A model generated the notes under the pieces. That model searched no databases and had not been told where the DNA came from. It worked only from the letters and a program-made list of their open reading frames with translations. From Lachnospiraceae bacterium (GTDB taxonomy: Bacteria; Bacillota_A; Clostridia; Lachnospirales; Lachnospiraceae), in assembly GCA_024691045.1 (NCBI GenBank), contig JAILOC010000053.1, forward strand, positions 1 through 5,125: DNA of 5,125 nt, given 5' to 3'. Of this stretch, positions 4,368 to 5,125 are shown piece by piece. Position 1 is the stretch's first letter; each line of letters begins with the position of its first letter. The translations under genes and the position numbers were made by a program.

Positions 4368-5125
4368 ATGGGTTTTTTCGGTGAATTAAAACAGGATCTG
4401 TCCCATGTAGCTGATTCCGCCAGGGAAAAAGAAGCGGCTGACGCACAGGCTGACAGCCTCCTTGCTGATGCTGAGCTGGCCGGACTTGATGAAGCTGAGG
4501 CCCTCAGCGCCAAAGAAACAGATGAAGATATCCCCGCATCCGAAAAGGATGCAGATGATGTATCAATGCTTTTGAAGGATCTTGTATCCGATCTCGGAGG
4601 TGACGATCTTCATGAAGCAGCGGAATCATCCGATGAAAGCAACGGAGATATCGGTGATGATATAGACGCGATCCTCGCAGGTCTTACGTCTGATGCAGAG
4701 TCTTTGGGTACAGAGGAAACTGCCGCGGATGACACCGAAGAAGATTCCGGAACCGAGGATGAGGAAGCACCTGCTGAGGAAGAGCCCGCTGCAGAGGATT
4801 ATATGGCGGCTCTCGACCAGGCTTTCGCAGCCCTTACGGAAAGGGAAGAAGAGTCAACCGATAAGGAAGAGACTATAGAAGAAATTGAAGAATCTTCCGC
4901 AGAGGAAGAAGAGGCAGAGGAAGAGGAAGAAACCGTTTCCGAAACCAAAGAAACTTATGAGTATAAAGGAGCAGATGAAATGGAGACAGGTAATTATTCA
5001 GAAGAAACTTCCGTAATAACCGGAGGAATGGTTGTAAACGGTGATGTGGAATCCGTAGGATCTCTCGATCTTATCGGCAAGGTAAACGGAGATGTATCCG
5101 TAAAGGGCAAGCTCAATATCACCGG
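4368..5125 (+). CDS. Bactofilin (polymer-forming cytoskeletal protein) with long acidic N-terminal region, 3' truncated
   Basis: The frame is open from ATG 4368 to the window edge (252 full codons) and has a strong GGAGG at 4357-4361, 6 bases before the start. It begins MGFFGELKQDLSHVADS, a start I know from clostridial bactofilins. Residues 1-214 are low-complexity and very acidic: by my count 79 Asp/Glu against 10 Lys/Arg, with the densest Glu run at about 178-190. Four short hydrophobic, probably helical stretches punctuate it, near 30-40, 66-76, 99-106 and 146-157. From residue 215 the bactofilin beta-helix begins: SVITGGMVVNGDVESVGSL, then DLIGKVNGDVSVKGKLNIT, with the G-D-V repeats typical of the DUF583 fold. 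The rest of that domain is beyond the window. Bactofilins polymerise without nucleotide, often at the membrane, and recruit or organise wall enzymes; the adjacent deacetylase fits that. The unusual part is the size and charge of the N-terminal region. Confidence 0.88.
   Translation, partial: MGFFGELKQDLSHVADSAREKEAADAQADSLLADAELAGLDEAEALSAKETDEDIPASEKDADDVSMLLKDLVSDLGGDDLHEAAESSDESNGDIGDDIDAILAGLTSDAESLGTEETAADDTEEDSGTEDEEAPAEEEPAAEDYMAALDQAFAALTEREEESTDKEETIEEIEESSAEEEEAEEEEETVSETKETYEYKGADEMETGNYSEETSVITGGMVVNGDVESVGSLDLIGKVNGDVSVKGKLNIT

Noticed and set aside
4693..4878. Plus-strand 61-residue frame inside the bactofilin gene.
   Set aside because: It is a frame-shifted reading of the GA-rich acidic region, giving Arg/Lys/Pro-rich sequence without a ribosome site, inside an intact open frame.

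Overview
The window looks like a chromosomal stretch from a moderate-GC Gram-positive anaerobe, most likely a clostridial member of the Bacillota close to Lachnospiraceae. This is inferred from AAGGA/GGAGG ribosome binding sites, consensus sigma-A promoters with 17-bp spacers, a U-tract terminator, the NUDIX-xerD gene order, and a bactofilin beginning MGFFGELKQDLS. All supported genes are on the + strand. No rRNA, tRNA or CRISPR array was seen.

Layout: (i) 1-235 is the 3' end of a class I aminotransferase of the type Ic (MocR-like) family. (ii) 236-468 has no gene but is almost filled by a 197-nt imperfect inverted repeat (250-446) that can fold into one long rod, flanked by AGGATA direct repeats. 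(iii) 469-1008 is a NUDIX hydrolase, followed by a strong intrinsic terminator (1035-1067), a second possible hairpin terminator, and a sigma-A promoter (1140-1168). (iv) 1235-2107 is a XerD-like tyrosine recombinase in which several catalytic residues are replaced or missing. (v) A REP-like palindrome (2131-2162) follows, then another sigma-A promoter (2188-2216). (vi) 2280-3311 is a class I DAHP synthase, first step of the shikimate pathway. (vii) A 57-nt gap folds so that the next start codon is paired. (viii) 3369-4343 is a membrane-anchored polysaccharide deacetylase. (ix) 4368 to the window end is a bactofilin with a very acidic, roughly 214-residue N-terminal extension.

The first two genes may share a transcript that contains the long inverted repeat, since no promoter is visible between them. 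xerD and the DAHP synthase each have their own promoter. The DAHP synthase, deacetylase and bactofilin have short gaps and no terminator between them, so they are probably one transcription unit. The last two suggest an envelope module: bactofilins form cytoskeletal scaffolds often tied to cell-wall enzymes, and the deacetylase would act on wall glycan.

The most noteworthy items are the 197-nt folded element with its possible target-site duplication, the degenerate XerD active site, the start-codon-sequestering fold before the deacetylase, the REP-like hairpin, and the acidic bactofilin extension with repeated short hydrophobic helices. No complete unknown multi-gene system is evident.
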